Shown here in pieces: positions 17,230-27,219 of a stretch of DNA of 38,302 nucleotides. How positions within the stretch are numbered: the stretch's first letter is position 1; every line of letters begins with the position of its first letter. Source of the DNA: Kiritimatiellia bacterium (GTDB lineage: Bacteria; Verrucomicrobiota; Kiritimatiellia; RFP12; UBA3636); the NCBI GenBank assembly GCA_017481725.1, contig JAFUOX010000078.1, positions 1-38,302 on the forward strand, in the 5' to 3' direction. The notes beneath the pieces are model-generated. The model saw only the letters and a list, made by a program, of their open reading frames with translations. It was not told the origin of the DNA and made no database searches. The position numbers and the translations under genes are program-made.

Positions 17230-19587
17230 ATGTTCATCACATACATCACTCTACAAAAAGATAAGCTAACCGCAATGCTTATCAACGCAGCAGAATGTCA
17301 ATCCATTTTTTCAAGTGATTTAAAGTATTTTGAAATATTTTCTGATGAAGAAGTTGCAAAGGCTAGACTCGGCAAATTTGTTGAAATAATTTTTTTAAAA
17401 ACGCCTGATTCTGCATTAGACACTTTTTATAAGTGCACGGCTCCTGGATTTATTTGCACAAAAGGCGAAAATTCAAGCAAACTAACCATAAAAGTTAAAT
17501 CTGGAATATACTATTTTAATGAACCAATAAAATTAACCAACCTTGAACACCTCACAATTAAAGCAGATGGTGATGTATATTTCAGAGGCACAGCAAAGCT
17601 TGGTGCGTGGCAGGGTGAAGCCAATGGCATATACGCTACCCCCGCACCTACTGGCTCCGATGCTCTTTACCTTGGCAATAAAAAATACCGTATGGCTCGC
17701 TTCCCCAAATTTAACCTAGCAAGTCCAATCTTTAACGGCTTCAGCAGGCTTGCAACATCACCAGAAAAAGTGAGCGAGTGGGCAAACCCTGAAGGAGCAT
17801 ATCTTCACGCCATGCACCTACACAATTGGGGAGGATTCTCTTATGCCGTAAAGGGAAAAACAGAGGCTAATGAGCTAATCCTCGAAGGTGGCTGGCAAAA
17901 CAATCGCCAAATGGGTATGCACAAGGACTTTAAATTTATAGAAAATATAAGGGAAGAGTTATCTGAACCAGGTGAGTGGTTTTTCTCCGCAAAAGAAGAG
18001 CGAGCATACGTCATCCCAGAAAACACAACAGAGCTTCAGAATGAAGCATCTGAGGTTGCAATCAACCACGCATTTTTTGATATAAAAAACTGTTCAAACA
18101 TACAAATTAAAGGCATACAATTTGAACGCTCAGCACGTACATTTATGCTCACAAAGGAGCCTCTACTTCGTAGCGACTGGACGATCTTCCGTGGTGGAGC
18201 TATTTATTTCAACAATTCTGAAAATTGCTCAATCACAAATTGCAATTTCTTTGATGTCGGATCAAATGCCATATTTGTTGATGGGAAAAATAGCGAAATT
18301 TCTGTAAGCAAGTGTCACTTTAATAATATAGGTGCAAGTGCAGTATGCTTTGTTGGTCGCAGCGACTCAGTGCGTAGTCCTCTCTTTGATGCAACTAAAT
18401 CGCAAAAATTTAGCGATATTGATTTAACACCAGGTCCTTGCTCTGATAATTATCCCCGCCATTGTCATGTAGAGGATTGCCTTATTGAAAAGGTTGGGCA
18501 GATTGAAAAGCAAGCAACCGGTGTTGAGCTATCAATGTCTTATGCTTGCTCAATTATAAACACAAGCATTTACAACACCTCACGTGCAGCAATCAACATT
18601 TCTGAAGGCACCTTTGGTGGGCACTTAATTGATGGGTGCGACTGCTTTGACACAGTAAAAGAGACTGGTGACCACGGCAGCTTCAACTCATGGGGCAGAG
18701 ACCGCTATTGGCATCTTGAAGGTTTACCTGATGAAGAATGCGGAAAATATGTACACCTAGATTGCCTTGGCAAAACAATTATACGTAACAGTCGCTTTAG
18801 ATGTGACCGAGGCTGGGATATTGATTTAGATGATGGTTCATCAAATTATGAGATATACAATAACCTATGCTTAAATGGCGGAATTAAACTACGCGAAGGC
18901 TTTAATCGTCATGTTCACCACAACATAACAATTAACAATTCGATTCATTTCCATGTGTGGTACAAGAATAGTGGAGACATCGTTGAGAACAACATTGTCT
19001 TCACTGAATATCAGCCAATTTTAATGGAGAATGGTTTTGGTAATCGTGTTGACTACAACATTTTGAACAAGCGAAAATGTTGGCGACCTCAGCCAGCGAA
19101 AGTACTAGCTGAGCAGACTGGGCTTGACGCTCATTCAATTCTTTTAGATTGTCAAATTCAGCCTGGCACATATCGTGTTGGCAACAAGCAGCTCACAGAC
19201 TTTAAAAATTTCCCTACGCGCTTTGGTGTTCGATATCGTCCTTTACGCAAGCTTGCAAAGCAGCCAGTGCTTCCTGAATTACTAGGATCAACGCATAAGG
19301 TTGAAGGCAACATAACAAAGCATCTTGCAATGAAGTTAAAAAACATTGAGACAGATGGCGAAATGTCTGCTCTTGCCACAGCTGGTCATTCAGGTGTAAT
19401 TGTTGTAGATGTTGAGCAATTTGGCATAGGCACAAGCAAAGGACTATTGCCTCTCGATGTAATTGTTCAAGTTGGTGAAGAAGAAATCACCTGCGTAAAT
19501 GATTTCCTAAAAATCAACAAGGAGCAATTTGCAAATACGCCTATAACCATCCTACGCCGCTTACAAGGACGCATCACATTAGCATAG
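17230..19587 (+). CDS. Right-handed beta-helix protein with C-terminal PDZ-like segment (GH141-like)
   Basis: A 785-residue protein with no signal peptide in the predicted reading. About residues 80-290 hold an N-terminal beta module with the segment LSEPGEWFFSAKEERAYVIP. That wording (EW, aromatic, then a charged turn and aY.P) is seen in GH141/GH120-type glycosidases with beta-helix folds. About 290-620 contain short parallel-strand repeats such as CSITNCNFFDVGSNAIFV and YEIYNNLCLNGGIKLREGF, typical of a right-handed beta-helix. About 705-785 resemble a PDZ domain (GLLPLDVIVQVGEEEITCVNDFLK). It may be a glycan-cleaving enzyme, for example on fucosylated or xylan-type chains, but this is inference. 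No clear Shine-Dalgarno site; the start is 3 bases after the glycosyltransferase stop, suggesting coupling. Confidence 0.6.
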   Translation: MFITYITLQKDKLTAMLINAAECQSIFSSDLKYFEIFSDEEVAKARLGKFVEIIFLKTPDSALDTFYKCTAPGFICTKGENSSKLTIKVKSGIYYFNEPIKLTNLEHLTIKADGDVYFRGTAKLGAWQGEANGIYATPAPTGSDALYLGNKKYRMARFPKFNLASPIFNGFSRLATSPEKVSEWANPEGAYLHAMHLHNWGGFSYAVKGKTEANELILEGGWQNNRQMGMHKDFKFIENIREELSEPGEWFFSAKEERAYVIPENTTELQNEASEVAINHAFFDIKNCSNIQIKGIQFERSARTFMLTKEPLLRSDWTIFRGGAIYFNNSENCSITNCNFFDVGSNAIFVDGKNSEISVSKCHFNNIGASAVCFVGRSDSVRSPLFDATKSQKFSDIDLTPGPCSDNYPRHCHVEDCLIEKVGQIEKQATGVELSMSYACSIINTSIYNTSRAAINISEGTFGGHLIDGCDCFDTVKETGDHGSFNSWGRDRYWHLEGLPDEECGKYVHLDCLGKTIIRNSRFRCDRGWDIDLDDGSSNYEIYNNLCLNGGIKLREGFNRHVHHNITINNSIHFHVWYKNSGDIVENNIVFTEYQPILMENGFGNRVDYNILNKRKCWRPQPAKVLAEQTGLDAHSILLDCQIQPGTYRVGNKQLTDFKNFPTRFGVRYRPLRKLAKQPVLPELLGSTHKVEGNITKHLAMKLKNIETDGEMSALATAGHSGVIVVDVEQFGIGTSKGLLPLDVIVQVGEEEITCVNDFLKINKEQFANTPITILRRLQGRITLA

Positions 19588-19656
19588 CTTCAAATATGCG
19601 AAGAGCTGTGTGGTGGTTAGTGGTCTAAACACCCGCTACCAAAAACCGAAACCATT

Positions 19657-19712
19657 TGCGAGTTTGACAGTTTAACAATTTTGAAGTTTGCGAGTTAGGC
19701 AGTTTCGGAGAT
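19657..19712 (+). repeat. Octamer array between convergent genes
   Basis: Seven consecutive 8-base units share the core AGTT in the same phase: TGCGAGTT, TGACAGTT, TAACAATT, TTGAAGTT, TGCGAGTT, AGGCAGTT and the degenerate TCGGAGAT. It is followed by a stretch (to about 19780) that resembles the DNA after the array at 35045-35124, including GCCGCCC and GGCAAGGT. It lies between the 3' ends of the beta-helix and PHP-like genes. Confidence 0.75.
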
Positions 19713-19752
19713 GAGTGTTGCAAAGCCGCCCAGTATTCCAAAAACGAAAAGA

Positions 19753-19788
19753 GGCAAGGTTTAGGCATTCCTAGCCTAAACCTATGCC
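19753..19788. terminator. Hairpin between convergent genes
   Basis: GGTTTAGGC pairs perfectly with GCCTAAACC around ATTCCTA, and flanking GGCA/TGCC and AAGAG/CTCTT extend the stem with small bulges. A true T run is missing on both sides. Its place between two gene 3' ends suggests a two-way terminator or transcript-end stabiliser. Confidence 0.55.
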
Positions 19789-19838
19789 ACTCTTAAGCAT
19801 CACCATCAAAACCTTGCTTGGACAATGGTGCGTTGCTA

Positions 19839-21443
19839 CTATAGGCTTATAGAGAACTCCTCCATCATGCCTGCTACATCGTCCAGACGGAACACCGCAA
19901 CAGGAACCTGGCCTGCCACGCACTCAGGATATTGCTCAAGGAATTTTCCTGAAGCAATGCCCTCTAGATATGCTCTAAGCTCCTTATTCTCCATTGAGAA
20001 TGGGATAATTGTCTCAACATTATCACTATCGTAAAGCTTCAATAGAGACTCTGGAGATGTTGTTACAACATGGCTACCAGCCTCAAGCTTCTTGCGCTCT
20101 GTGACATTACCATATAAATCGTCAATCACATACTCACAACCACAATATTTTGATGTCGCAGATACATTAATTGTAATCTTAGACTGCATTGGCTTATGCC
20201 ATTCAACAGCACTTGTTGCAAAGAAGAATGGATTTGTTAATGCACAATGCTTTATTTGCTGCTGACGCATTGTTTCTGGGTCATCGCCCTCACCAAAGCA
20301 GCGAGCTACAATGTATGTATAATCAAGGTCTGCAGGTAGATCAACATCAAACTCAATAATTCCGCCAGCAAAATCCTTTACCTCATAAATAACCTTGTTA
20401 TTCAAAGTAACTAGCTGTACACGAGAAAGCTTTGTCTGCTCAGGTGCAGGTTTAGCAATAAGCTTACCATGGAATTTCTTCTTGTTATCAGATGAAATGG
20501 TTGAGCCCATAGGCATTCCATCAATTGTCATCACAAGTGTTGGTCCACTTGTGATATAATGGTGACCTAAGCGATACTCCTCCTTAAACTCATCAATAGT
20601 AAGCATCTTTTTTGTTTCCAAAGGAATTGCATTCTTAAAGAGACCTTTTTCCTTGGATGGCATACCAGCAAAGCCTCCGTCAAGCTCAGCATATGCAGGA
20701 ATTCGCCATTTTCTATCAAGAAGAGCAAACCATAGAGCTTGATAATCAACATGATATGCATCATAGCCAATAACAGTAATTCCATCAATATGACCATTAC
20801 TTATTAAACAAGGCATAAGCTCAGCAGCAATATTAGTTGTAAAATTGCGTGTATCTGCTGGATGGAACCACCAGCTTGTTGGGTGAGCCCAAACAGCAAG
20901 TGCACCCGCATTATGCTGCTCAGCTATTACTTGAGCATATGTTCTACGAAGCTGCACTCCATCCTTATGAAGTGGATTTGGATCACGAATTTCATCCAAT
21001 GGAGAAAATGAAACTGGCTTGTCCTGAGAATAATCATGCCAAGCAGGCACCTTATAATCAAACCCAACATACCATAGATGACCAAAACGATTTTTAGGAG
21101 TTTCATTATCTATATAAAAGACGGTATGATCCTGCTTATTTAACTCATCTATTACAGCAAAAATTTCTTCTTTATCCATGATATCTTCTGGCTTAATCAA
21201 TCCAGCAAAATATTCACTACGCTTCTCCCCCTCGCATTCTGCATAATGCTGACCAGAAGCATTTGTCCATGGAGACCCTACGCCAAATGCCTGATATCCA
21301 CAATCCTTACACCACTCCTTAGCATACTTAATTGACTGTGGAACATCACTTTTAGAATTACGAACAAAGTGAGAATGTCCACCCATATTAAAAGAATATG
21401 TTGGAACTGCCTCGTTAGAAATTGTTGTATTTGAGATTTTCAT
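19839..21443 (-). CDS. PHP/CehA-McbA-like metallohydrolase
   Basis: A 534-residue protein without a signal peptide. The N-terminal half has features of a PHP-type metal-dependent hydrolase of the CehA/McbA kind: GGHSHF near residue 21 (metal-binding HxH), AHPTSWW near 190 (metal-binding His), YDAYHVDYQALWFALL, AELDGGF and the late motif HYITSGPTLVM. This domain often hydrolyses phosphoester or carbamate-type bonds. The C-terminal part (from about 330) looks like beta-sandwich domains. The true substrate is not known; the large aromatic content and neighbours give no clue. AGGA lies about 7 bases before the ATG. It is the second gene of a likely two-gene unit with the histidine phosphatase (69 bases upstream). 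Confidence 0.65.
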   Translation of the reverse strand: MKISNTTISNEAVPTYSFNMGGHSHFVRNSKSDVPQSIKYAKEWCKDCGYQAFGVGSPWTNASGQHYAECEGEKRSEYFAGLIKPEDIMDKEEIFAVIDELNKQDHTVFYIDNETPKNRFGHLWYVGFDYKVPAWHDYSQDKPVSFSPLDEIRDPNPLHKDGVQLRRTYAQVIAEQHNAGALAVWAHPTSWWFHPADTRNFTTNIAAELMPCLISNGHIDGITVIGYDAYHVDYQALWFALLDRKWRIPAYAELDGGFAGMPSKEKGLFKNAIPLETKKMLTIDEFKEEYRLGHHYITSGPTLVMTIDGMPMGSTISSDNKKKFHGKLIAKPAPEQTKLSRVQLVTLNNKVIYEVKDFAGGIIEFDVDLPADLDYTYIVARCFGEGDDPETMRQQQIKHCALTNPFFFATSAVEWHKPMQSKITINVSATSKYCGCEYVIDDLYGNVTERKKLEAGSHVVTTSPESLLKLYDSDNVETIIPFSMENKELRAYLEGIASGKFLEQYPECVAGQVPVAVFRLDDVAGMMEEFSISL

Positions 21444-21512
21444 AATTTTATCCTGATATCGTAGAACTATGCCACATTATTAAATCAATGTATTATTAGT
21501 GTTAAATTTTTC

Positions 21513-22172
21513 TTAATATTCATCATACGGCAAAGGAATTTGAAGTGAGGTATAGTACACACCCTTGCGTTCATTGAAACGAATATCTGCACAAGCTGTA
21601 TGCGGCAGACTAAAACGCCCCATTGGAGAAGGCTGAACCCCTAAAAGAAATGAGAGCATTACATTTAAAGAACCACCGTGAGCAAAAATTGCAACAGTTT
21701 TATCCTTTGACTCCTCTGTTGGAACAAAGCCACCTCCAGTTGCCTTCCAGCCTACACTAGCAAGAATTTCAAGTAATGCAGGAACTATACGAGCATACAT
21801 ATCAAAGAGCCCCTCTCCAAGCTCTGTTTTCCAAGTTTCAGCAATATCACGGTCTGCATCGCGCTTTGACATTGCTTCTGCCTCTGTAGAAGTAGCATTT
21901 CTATATTCCTCAGAAGGATTCCACTCGTGAATATTTTTAACAATCTTGATTGGTGCACATTCCGAATGACCCTCCAAAGCTATTTCAGCAGTCTGAATGG
22001 CACGCCCGTAGGTTGAGGAAAAAGCATAATCGATTTGTGTTGATTCAAGCATCTTTTGTAGGTTCTTTGCTTGCTTAATTCCAGAATCTGCAAGGCAACC
22101 TGTTACTGGCATTTCTGGTTCAATATAGGGATCTCCCTTCATTCTTCCGTGACGAATCAATAGTAAACGCAT
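21513..22172 (-). CDS. Histidine phosphatase (phosphoglycerate mutase-like) family protein
   Basis: A 219-residue cytoplasmic protein of the branch 1 histidine phosphatase superfamily. RHG at residues 7-9 carries the phospho-accepting His. SSTYGRAIQTAE has the second Arg, and the late motif AHGGS has the second catalytic His. An acidic residue in the NIHEWNPSEEY region can act as proton donor. Members include cofactor-dependent phosphoglycerate mutase, CobC-type and SixA-type phosphatases; the length fits a general phosphatase. The substrate cannot be read from the sequence. GGAGA is placed correctly before the ATG. It lies upstream of, and in the same direction as, the PHP-like gene. Confidence 0.85.
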   Translation of the reverse strand: MRLLLIRHGRMKGDPYIEPEMPVTGCLADSGIKQAKNLQKMLESTQIDYAFSSTYGRAIQTAEIALEGHSECAPIKIVKNIHEWNPSEEYRNATSTEAEAMSKRDADRDIAETWKTELGEGLFDMYARIVPALLEILASVGWKATGGGFVPTEESKDKTVAIFAHGGSLNVMLSFLLGVQPSPMGRFSLPHTACADIRFNERKGVYYTSLQIPLPYDEY

Positions 22173-22405
22173 AATGCTTCTCCATAATATGTATTTTAAA
22201 TTATTTCACTAGCAACAATATTCGTTGTTCTTTTTTAATATGATATAAAATAAACAATATACAAACAACAACAAATTCAATAAAAAAAACAAAAAAAACT
22301 TTTTTTGCCATAAACCCAGCATCTAATAGCTAAATTATAGTCTAACGAATAGTCAAATTTACTCCGGGAAAAACGCCCATAGCAGAACACAAAAGAGTAA
22401 ATTTC
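22173..22405. other. AT-rich spacer between divergent genes
   Basis: Very AT-rich DNA with long A and T homopolymer tracts near 22280-22310. It must carry the promoter of the histidine phosphatase on the minus strand, but I cannot point to convincing boxes. No coding frame is supported. Confidence 0.5.
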
Positions 22406-22435
22406 TTGAATACTTATACACGCATATGATACAAT
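22406..22435 (+). promoter_or_regulatory. Probable promoter of rarA
   Basis: TTGAAT (22406-22411), 18 bases, then TACAAT (22430-22435). Transcription would start near 22442, about 54 bases before the chosen ATG. Confidence 0.5.
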
Positions 22436-22495
22436 ACAAATTAAATAACAAATACACAAAATGCTAGATTTATAACAATAATTTTGTTTGACCAT

Positions 22496-23824
22496 ATGGA
22501 AGAAGGTAGCTTATTTGAAAATTTTAATTCAGAGGCAACGATAATTGAGCATCAGCCTCTTGCAGCACGCATGCGCCCAAGAAAATTGGACGACATTGTG
22601 GGTCAGGACCACATTGTCGGCCCAGGCAAGTTATTGCGTCGCGTAATTGAAGCTGACCGCCTTTCTAGCATTATCCTTTTTGGACCTCCGGGATGCGGAA
22701 AAACCTCCATAGCAGAGGTTATCGCTGGCTCCACAAATCGCCATTTCCAGCGGGCAAGTGGTGTTACCTCCAATGTTGCCGCCCTACGCTCTATTATGGA
22801 AAATGCCCGCTTGATGGGTGGCAAAAAGGGGACAATTCTTTTTGTTGACGAAATTCATCGTTTTAACAAATCTCAGCAGGATGTGCTTCTTCCTTATGTT
22901 GAGGATGGTAGTGTAACACTTATTGGTGCGACCACCCACAATCCTCAAATGTTTATTAACACTCCTCTCACCTCTCGTTCTCTTGTTTTTGAGCTTAAGC
23001 CAATAACTGAAGAAGGCATTATCTCTCTTCTAAATAGAGCTCTTACGGATGAGGCGCGTGGCTACGGAAATTGTCAAGTTGAGGCAGAGCCAGAGGCACT
23101 TGCTCACATAGCAAACATTTGTGAGGGTGATGCAAGAAAATCACTAAATGCGCTTGAGCTAGCAATTTTAAGTACTGAGCGCGATAAGGACAATATCTGT
23201 CACATCACGGTTGATGTTGTTCAAGAGTGTGTTCAAAAGCGAATCATTGCTTATGACCACGATGAAGATGGGCACTACAATACTATTTCCGCTTTTATCA
23301 AATCAATCCGTGGCTCTGACCCTCATGCAGCAATCTATTGGCTTACAAAAATGATTGAAGCTGGGGAAGACCCTCGCTTTATTGCTCGCCGCCTAATTAT
23401 TTCTGCATCCGAGGATATTGGCAATGCAGATCCTCGCGGCATATCAATCGCTGTTTCTGCAATGCAGGCTGTTGAATACATCGGCATGCCTGAGGCAGCC
23501 ATCACATTGGCACAAGCAACAACCTACCTTGCCACTGCACCAAAGAGTAATGCCTCATATATGGCACTTAATAAAGCCCGCGAGGATATTCGCTCTGGCA
23601 GAATAATGCAGGTTCCCGAGCATCTACGAAATGTACACGTAAAATCAGTTGGCAAGGATGCCTTTGATGATTATAAATATCCTCACGACTACGAGAACCA
23701 TTTTACAGCTCAGGATTATTTGCCTATCGATTGCGAATACTACACTCCAACAAAAATGGGATATGAGGATACCATTTCAAAGCGTATGGAATGGTGGAAA
23801 CAGCAAAAACAAAAAAAGGGCTAA
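22496..23824 (+). CDS. rarA: Replication-associated recombination protein A (AAA+ ATPase)
   Basis: A 442-residue AAA+ protein of normal RarA/MgsA length. The N-terminus (PLAARMRPRKLDDIVGQDHIVG) is diagnostic. The Walker A motif is GPPGCGKTS (about residue 62), Walker B ILFVDEIHRFNKSQQD (about 114), sensor 1 is in LIGATTHNP, and the MgsA-type C-terminal domain has YDHDEDGHYNTISAFIKS and RGSDPHAAIYWL. RarA acts at stalled replication forks with RecA and the clamp-loader machinery. I chose the ATG at 22496; an in-frame TTG at 22484 is possible. Neither has a recognisable Shine-Dalgarno site. It is followed 33 bases later by mfd, a sensible repair pairing. Confidence 0.95.
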   Translation: MEEGSLFENFNSEATIIEHQPLAARMRPRKLDDIVGQDHIVGPGKLLRRVIEADRLSSIILFGPPGCGKTSIAEVIAGSTNRHFQRASGVTSNVAALRSIMENARLMGGKKGTILFVDEIHRFNKSQQDVLLPYVEDGSVTLIGATTHNPQMFINTPLTSRSLVFELKPITEEGIISLLNRALTDEARGYGNCQVEAEPEALAHIANICEGDARKSLNALELAILSTERDKDNICHITVDVVQECVQKRIIAYDHDEDGHYNTISAFIKSIRGSDPHAAIYWLTKMIEAGEDPRFIARRLIISASEDIGNADPRGISIAVSAMQAVEYIGMPEAAITLAQATTYLATAPKSNASYMALNKAREDIRSGRIMQVPEHLRNVHVKSVGKDAFDDYKYPHDYENHFTAQDYLPIDCEYYTPTKMGYEDTISKRMEWWKQQKQKKG

Positions 23825-23857
23825 TTCTCTACTAGCCGTTGTGCAAGAATTGACAAA

Positions 23858-26800
23858 ATGAAAGCAGCCTTTGGAACAATGCTTTTCCCAAAGCCAGAAA
23901 ATTGTAAGGAGCTCACTCTGCCACAGCAGCGTAAGCTCTCTATTCCTGATTTGCCAGGAGCAGCCCCTGCCTTTCTCGCAAATCATCTTGCAACAAGCAA
24001 AAGCCCTAACTGCATAATTGTTGTTTATCCAAACCCTATCATTGCACAGCAATTCCCTACTGACTTTTCTGCATTTTCTCAATACTCTGCCACATATTTC
24101 CCAATGCAAAATGCTGTTGAGGAAAATGGTGAAGAAAACTCCACTCGCCTTTTAATTGCCCGCGAGTTGGCGTCGCTCAACTCAGAAATCGCAAGTGGCT
24201 TATCAAAAGAAGAAACGCTAGCTAAGCACAATGGTCCAATAATCATTAGCTCAAGTGCCCATGCTTTGATTCAGCCAATTCCTGACGTGGAAAAAACAGA
24301 GCTAAATTCATTAGTTATTAAGCCTGATGAGGATTGCAATCAGGAGGAATTTATCACATGGATAATGGAGCATGGATACAAACGTGCCCCTGAGGTATTT
24401 GACAAATGCGTTGTTGCAATTAAGGGTGGCATTATTGACATTTGGCCACCAACAGAAAAGCAGCCCCTCCGCATTGAGTTTTTTGATGATATTGTTGAAT
24501 CAATCCGCACATTTGATGCAGAAACCCAGCGCTCAGTAAAAAAGATTTTCTCGGCAACAATTGTTCCTGCCTCTATTCCTCGACAAAAAAAGAAGCTCCT
24601 GACAGATCTTCTTCCTCCAGATACTATCATTTTGTGGGAGGATAGTAATGGTATTGATGAAAATAGCAGTAGCTTCCCTATCCCTGCTGATGCTATTGCG
24701 GCAGGGCATTCCTTCGCTGGGCTAAGGGAGCGACTTGACCGGCGCGAGGACATTTGTGAGCTATTCTCTGGAGACCCTCCTCCACCGGGAATACCAACTG
24801 CCTCCCTACCAATCTCAGCAAGCGGACTTCAAGCAATAGAAATTGGACATGGCTCACATAGCATTGATCCAGAACTTATTTCCACGCAGAGACAAATCAT
24901 CATTGATTCGCTCACAAAGCAATGCGCTGACAAGAATACAAGCGTTCATATCTGCCTTGACACAGAGGGAACGCTTGAGCATCTAGCAACTGAGCTTGGC
25001 GAAACTCCGCTAAAGCTTCAGCTTGCCCCTATTTCTGGGGGCTTCACCTATAAGGCTGGCAAGCACCGCTTTGTTTATCTCTCTCAAGCAGATTTGTATG
25101 GTCGATCAAAACGCCCTGTGAGCGAAATAAATGCGTATGGAGAGAGCGTGCAGCTATCCACTCCTAAGCATGGCTCTGCTGCAGAAACTTCTCTCGGGCT
25201 TTTCTCTCTTGAGCATATCGAATACGGAGATTTAATTGTCCATGCAGAGCATGGCATCGGCAAATACATCGGCATTTCCGAAATGCTTTTCGGTGGGAAG
25301 CATTCAGAGGTAATCTGCATTGAATATGCAGACAGCGAGCGCTTATACGTGCCAGTCACAAAGGCGCACCTCGTTTCACGATATTCTGGAACAAACGAGG
25401 GAGTGATAAAGCCAAATTCACTTAAGAGTAAAGTGAAATGGGACAAGAAGAAGGATGAGGCACGCAGAGCTATTCAGGAGCTTGCTATATCAATGCTCAC
25501 AACCCAAGCAAAGCGCTCTGGGCTTAAAGGCCACGCCTTCAACGAATACACTCCATGGCTACACGAATTTGAAGCGACATTCCCATACACAGAGACCCAA
25601 GGCCAGCTTGAATGTATTGCAGCTGTGAAGCAGGACATGTATTCCTCCCGACCTATGGACAGACTTATTTGCGGAGATGCTGGCTTTGGTAAAACAGAAA
25701 TTGCAATCCGTGCAGCCTTCATTAGTGCGATGCAGGGTAAGCAGGTGGCTGTTCTTGTACCAACCACTGTTCTCGCTCAGCAGCATTATGATAGCTTTGT
25801 AGAACGCATGCAAGCATATCCACTAAACATAGCACTACACTCACGCTTCTGCTCACAAAGGGAACGACAAAAAACTATTGAGGGGCTTGAGAGCGGTGCA
25901 GTGGATATTGTTATTGGCACCCACGGAATTATTCAGCCAAGTGTAAAATTTAAGGATTTAGGGCTTGTAATCATCGATGAGGAGCAACGCTTTGGTGTAC
26001 GCCATAAAGAATTTTTAAAATCAATTAAAACACTTGTTGATGTTATTACCCTATCAGCAACGCCAATTCCTCGCACACTTTATCTAGGGCTTTCTGGTGC
26101 ACGCGATATGTCGCTTTTGCAATCACCACCAAAGGAGCGCCAAGCAACTGAAACAAAGGTCGTCCGTCAAACAGATGAAGTCATCACAGGTGCAATCAGA
26201 AACGAGCTCTCTCGTGGTGGGCAGGTATTTTACCTACACAATCGCGTGATGTCGATAGACATTATCCGCAAGCGCCTTCAGCAGCTTGTCCCAGAGGCAC
26301 GCGTGTGCGTTGCTCACGGGCAAATGAATGCAAACGAAATTGAGGCACGCATACGTGCATTCTCAGAGGGACAATACGATGTGCTTCTCTCAACCACAAT
26401 CATTGAGAATGGCATAGACATACCTCGAGCAAACACAATCATTATTGACCGTGCAGATCGCTTTGGTATAGCTGACCTTTATCAGCTTCGTGGCAGAGTC
26501 GGTCGTGGCACGGTCAAGGGCTACGCATACTTGCTTATTCCAGAGCAAGGGCAAATTGATTCTGATGCACGAAAGCGCCTAAAGGCTCTTCGCCAGCATT
26601 CAGAGCTAGGCTCAGGACTAAATCTAGCTATGCGTGATTTGAGCATCCGTGGTGCAGGAAACCTACTCGGTGCAGAACAAAGCGGTCATATTTCTGCAAT
26701 GGGCTTTACTCTATATTGCCAGCTGTTGCGTCAGGCAATAGCTGACCTAAATGGAGAGAAACTACCGACGATTCCAAATGTCGCAATCAATTTACCATTC

Positions 26801-27205
26801 ATCAACACCTCGCCAACAAATCACACTGATAGCGATGGTGCCACACTCCCCTACGATTATATCTCCGACGACTATCAGCGCATAAATTTCTATCGTCGCA
26901 TAGCGGAGTGCTATTCAGATGAGCAGCTTGAGCAAATTAAGCAGGATACAATAGATCGCTTTGGCAAGCTACCAAAGCCTGTTTCAAGGCTTTTCGCAAT
27001 CACTGCCCTAAAGCTTCTTGCAGGCAAATACGGGATAGATAGCATAAGCTACATCAATGGTGAGCTGCATATCTACTGCAAGGGAATTGTATATCGCACA
27101 GCCAACTACAAGCTTCCACGCCCATCAGGGAAAAACCCTGATGCACTTTTAACCTCAATCAAAAACCTTGTTAAGTGTGCTGGCCAAGCCATTGGCAAAC
27201 CTTAA
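23858..27205 (+). CDS. mfd: Transcription-repair coupling factor
   Basis: An 1115-residue Mfd with all expected modules. The UvrB-homologous N-terminal part, used for UvrA contact, is at about residues 1-350. The RNA-polymerase-interacting CarD-like domain is near 455-520 (YGDLIVHAEHGIGKYIGISE). The RecG-like translocase has Walker A GDAGFGKTEIA (about 605), the DEEQ box (DEEQRFGVRH, about 707), SATPIPRTL, and the second lobe YLHNRV and QLRGRVGRG. The C-terminal TRCF domain is at about 980-1090. It removes stalled RNA polymerase at lesions and recruits UvrA. The extreme N-terminus is a little short compared with E. coli (1148). No strong Shine-Dalgarno site is visible, so coupling to rarA is possible. 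Only 14 bases separate its stop from the convergent GH38-like gene. Confidence 0.96.
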   Translation: MKAAFGTMLFPKPENCKELTLPQQRKLSIPDLPGAAPAFLANHLATSKSPNCIIVVYPNPIIAQQFPTDFSAFSQYSATYFPMQNAVEENGEENSTRLLIARELASLNSEIASGLSKEETLAKHNGPIIISSSAHALIQPIPDVEKTELNSLVIKPDEDCNQEEFITWIMEHGYKRAPEVFDKCVVAIKGGIIDIWPPTEKQPLRIEFFDDIVESIRTFDAETQRSVKKIFSATIVPASIPRQKKKLLTDLLPPDTIILWEDSNGIDENSSSFPIPADAIAAGHSFAGLRERLDRREDICELFSGDPPPPGIPTASLPISASGLQAIEIGHGSHSIDPELISTQRQIIIDSLTKQCADKNTSVHICLDTEGTLEHLATELGETPLKLQLAPISGGFTYKAGKHRFVYLSQADLYGRSKRPVSEINAYGESVQLSTPKHGSAAETSLGLFSLEHIEYGDLIVHAEHGIGKYIGISEMLFGGKHSEVICIEYADSERLYVPVTKAHLVSRYSGTNEGVIKPNSLKSKVKWDKKKDEARRAIQELAISMLTTQAKRSGLKGHAFNEYTPWLHEFEATFPYTETQGQLECIAAVKQDMYSSRPMDRLICGDAGFGKTEIAIRAAFISAMQGKQVAVLVPTTVLAQQHYDSFVERMQAYPLNIALHSRFCSQRERQKTIEGLESGAVDIVIGTHGIIQPSVKFKDLGLVIIDEEQRFGVRHKEFLKSIKTLVDVITLSATPIPRTLYLGLSGARDMSLLQSPPKERQATETKVVRQTDEVITGAIRNELSRGGQVFYLHNRVMSIDIIRKRLQQLVPEARVCVAHGQMNANEIEARIRAFSEGQYDVLLSTTIIENGIDIPRANTIIIDRADRFGIADLYQLRGRVGRGTVKGYAYLLIPEQGQIDSDARKRLKALRQHSELGSGLNLAMRDLSIRGAGNLLGAEQSGHISAMGFTLYCQLLRQAIADLNGEKLPTIPNVAINLPFINTSPTNHTDSDGATLPYDYISDDYQRINFYRRIAECYSDEQLEQIKQDTIDRFGKLPKPVSRLFAITALKLLAGKYGIDSISYINGELHIYCKGIVYRTANYKLPRPSGKNPDALLTSIKNLVKCAGQAIGKP

Positions 27206-27219
27206 GCACACACACGTGC

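Noticed and set aside
22277-22495. A 72-codon frame on the minus strand between the phosphatase and rarA
   Set aside because: It is made of AT-rich spacer including the rarA promoter, has odd composition (many Cys, Tyr, Phe) and no ribosome site.
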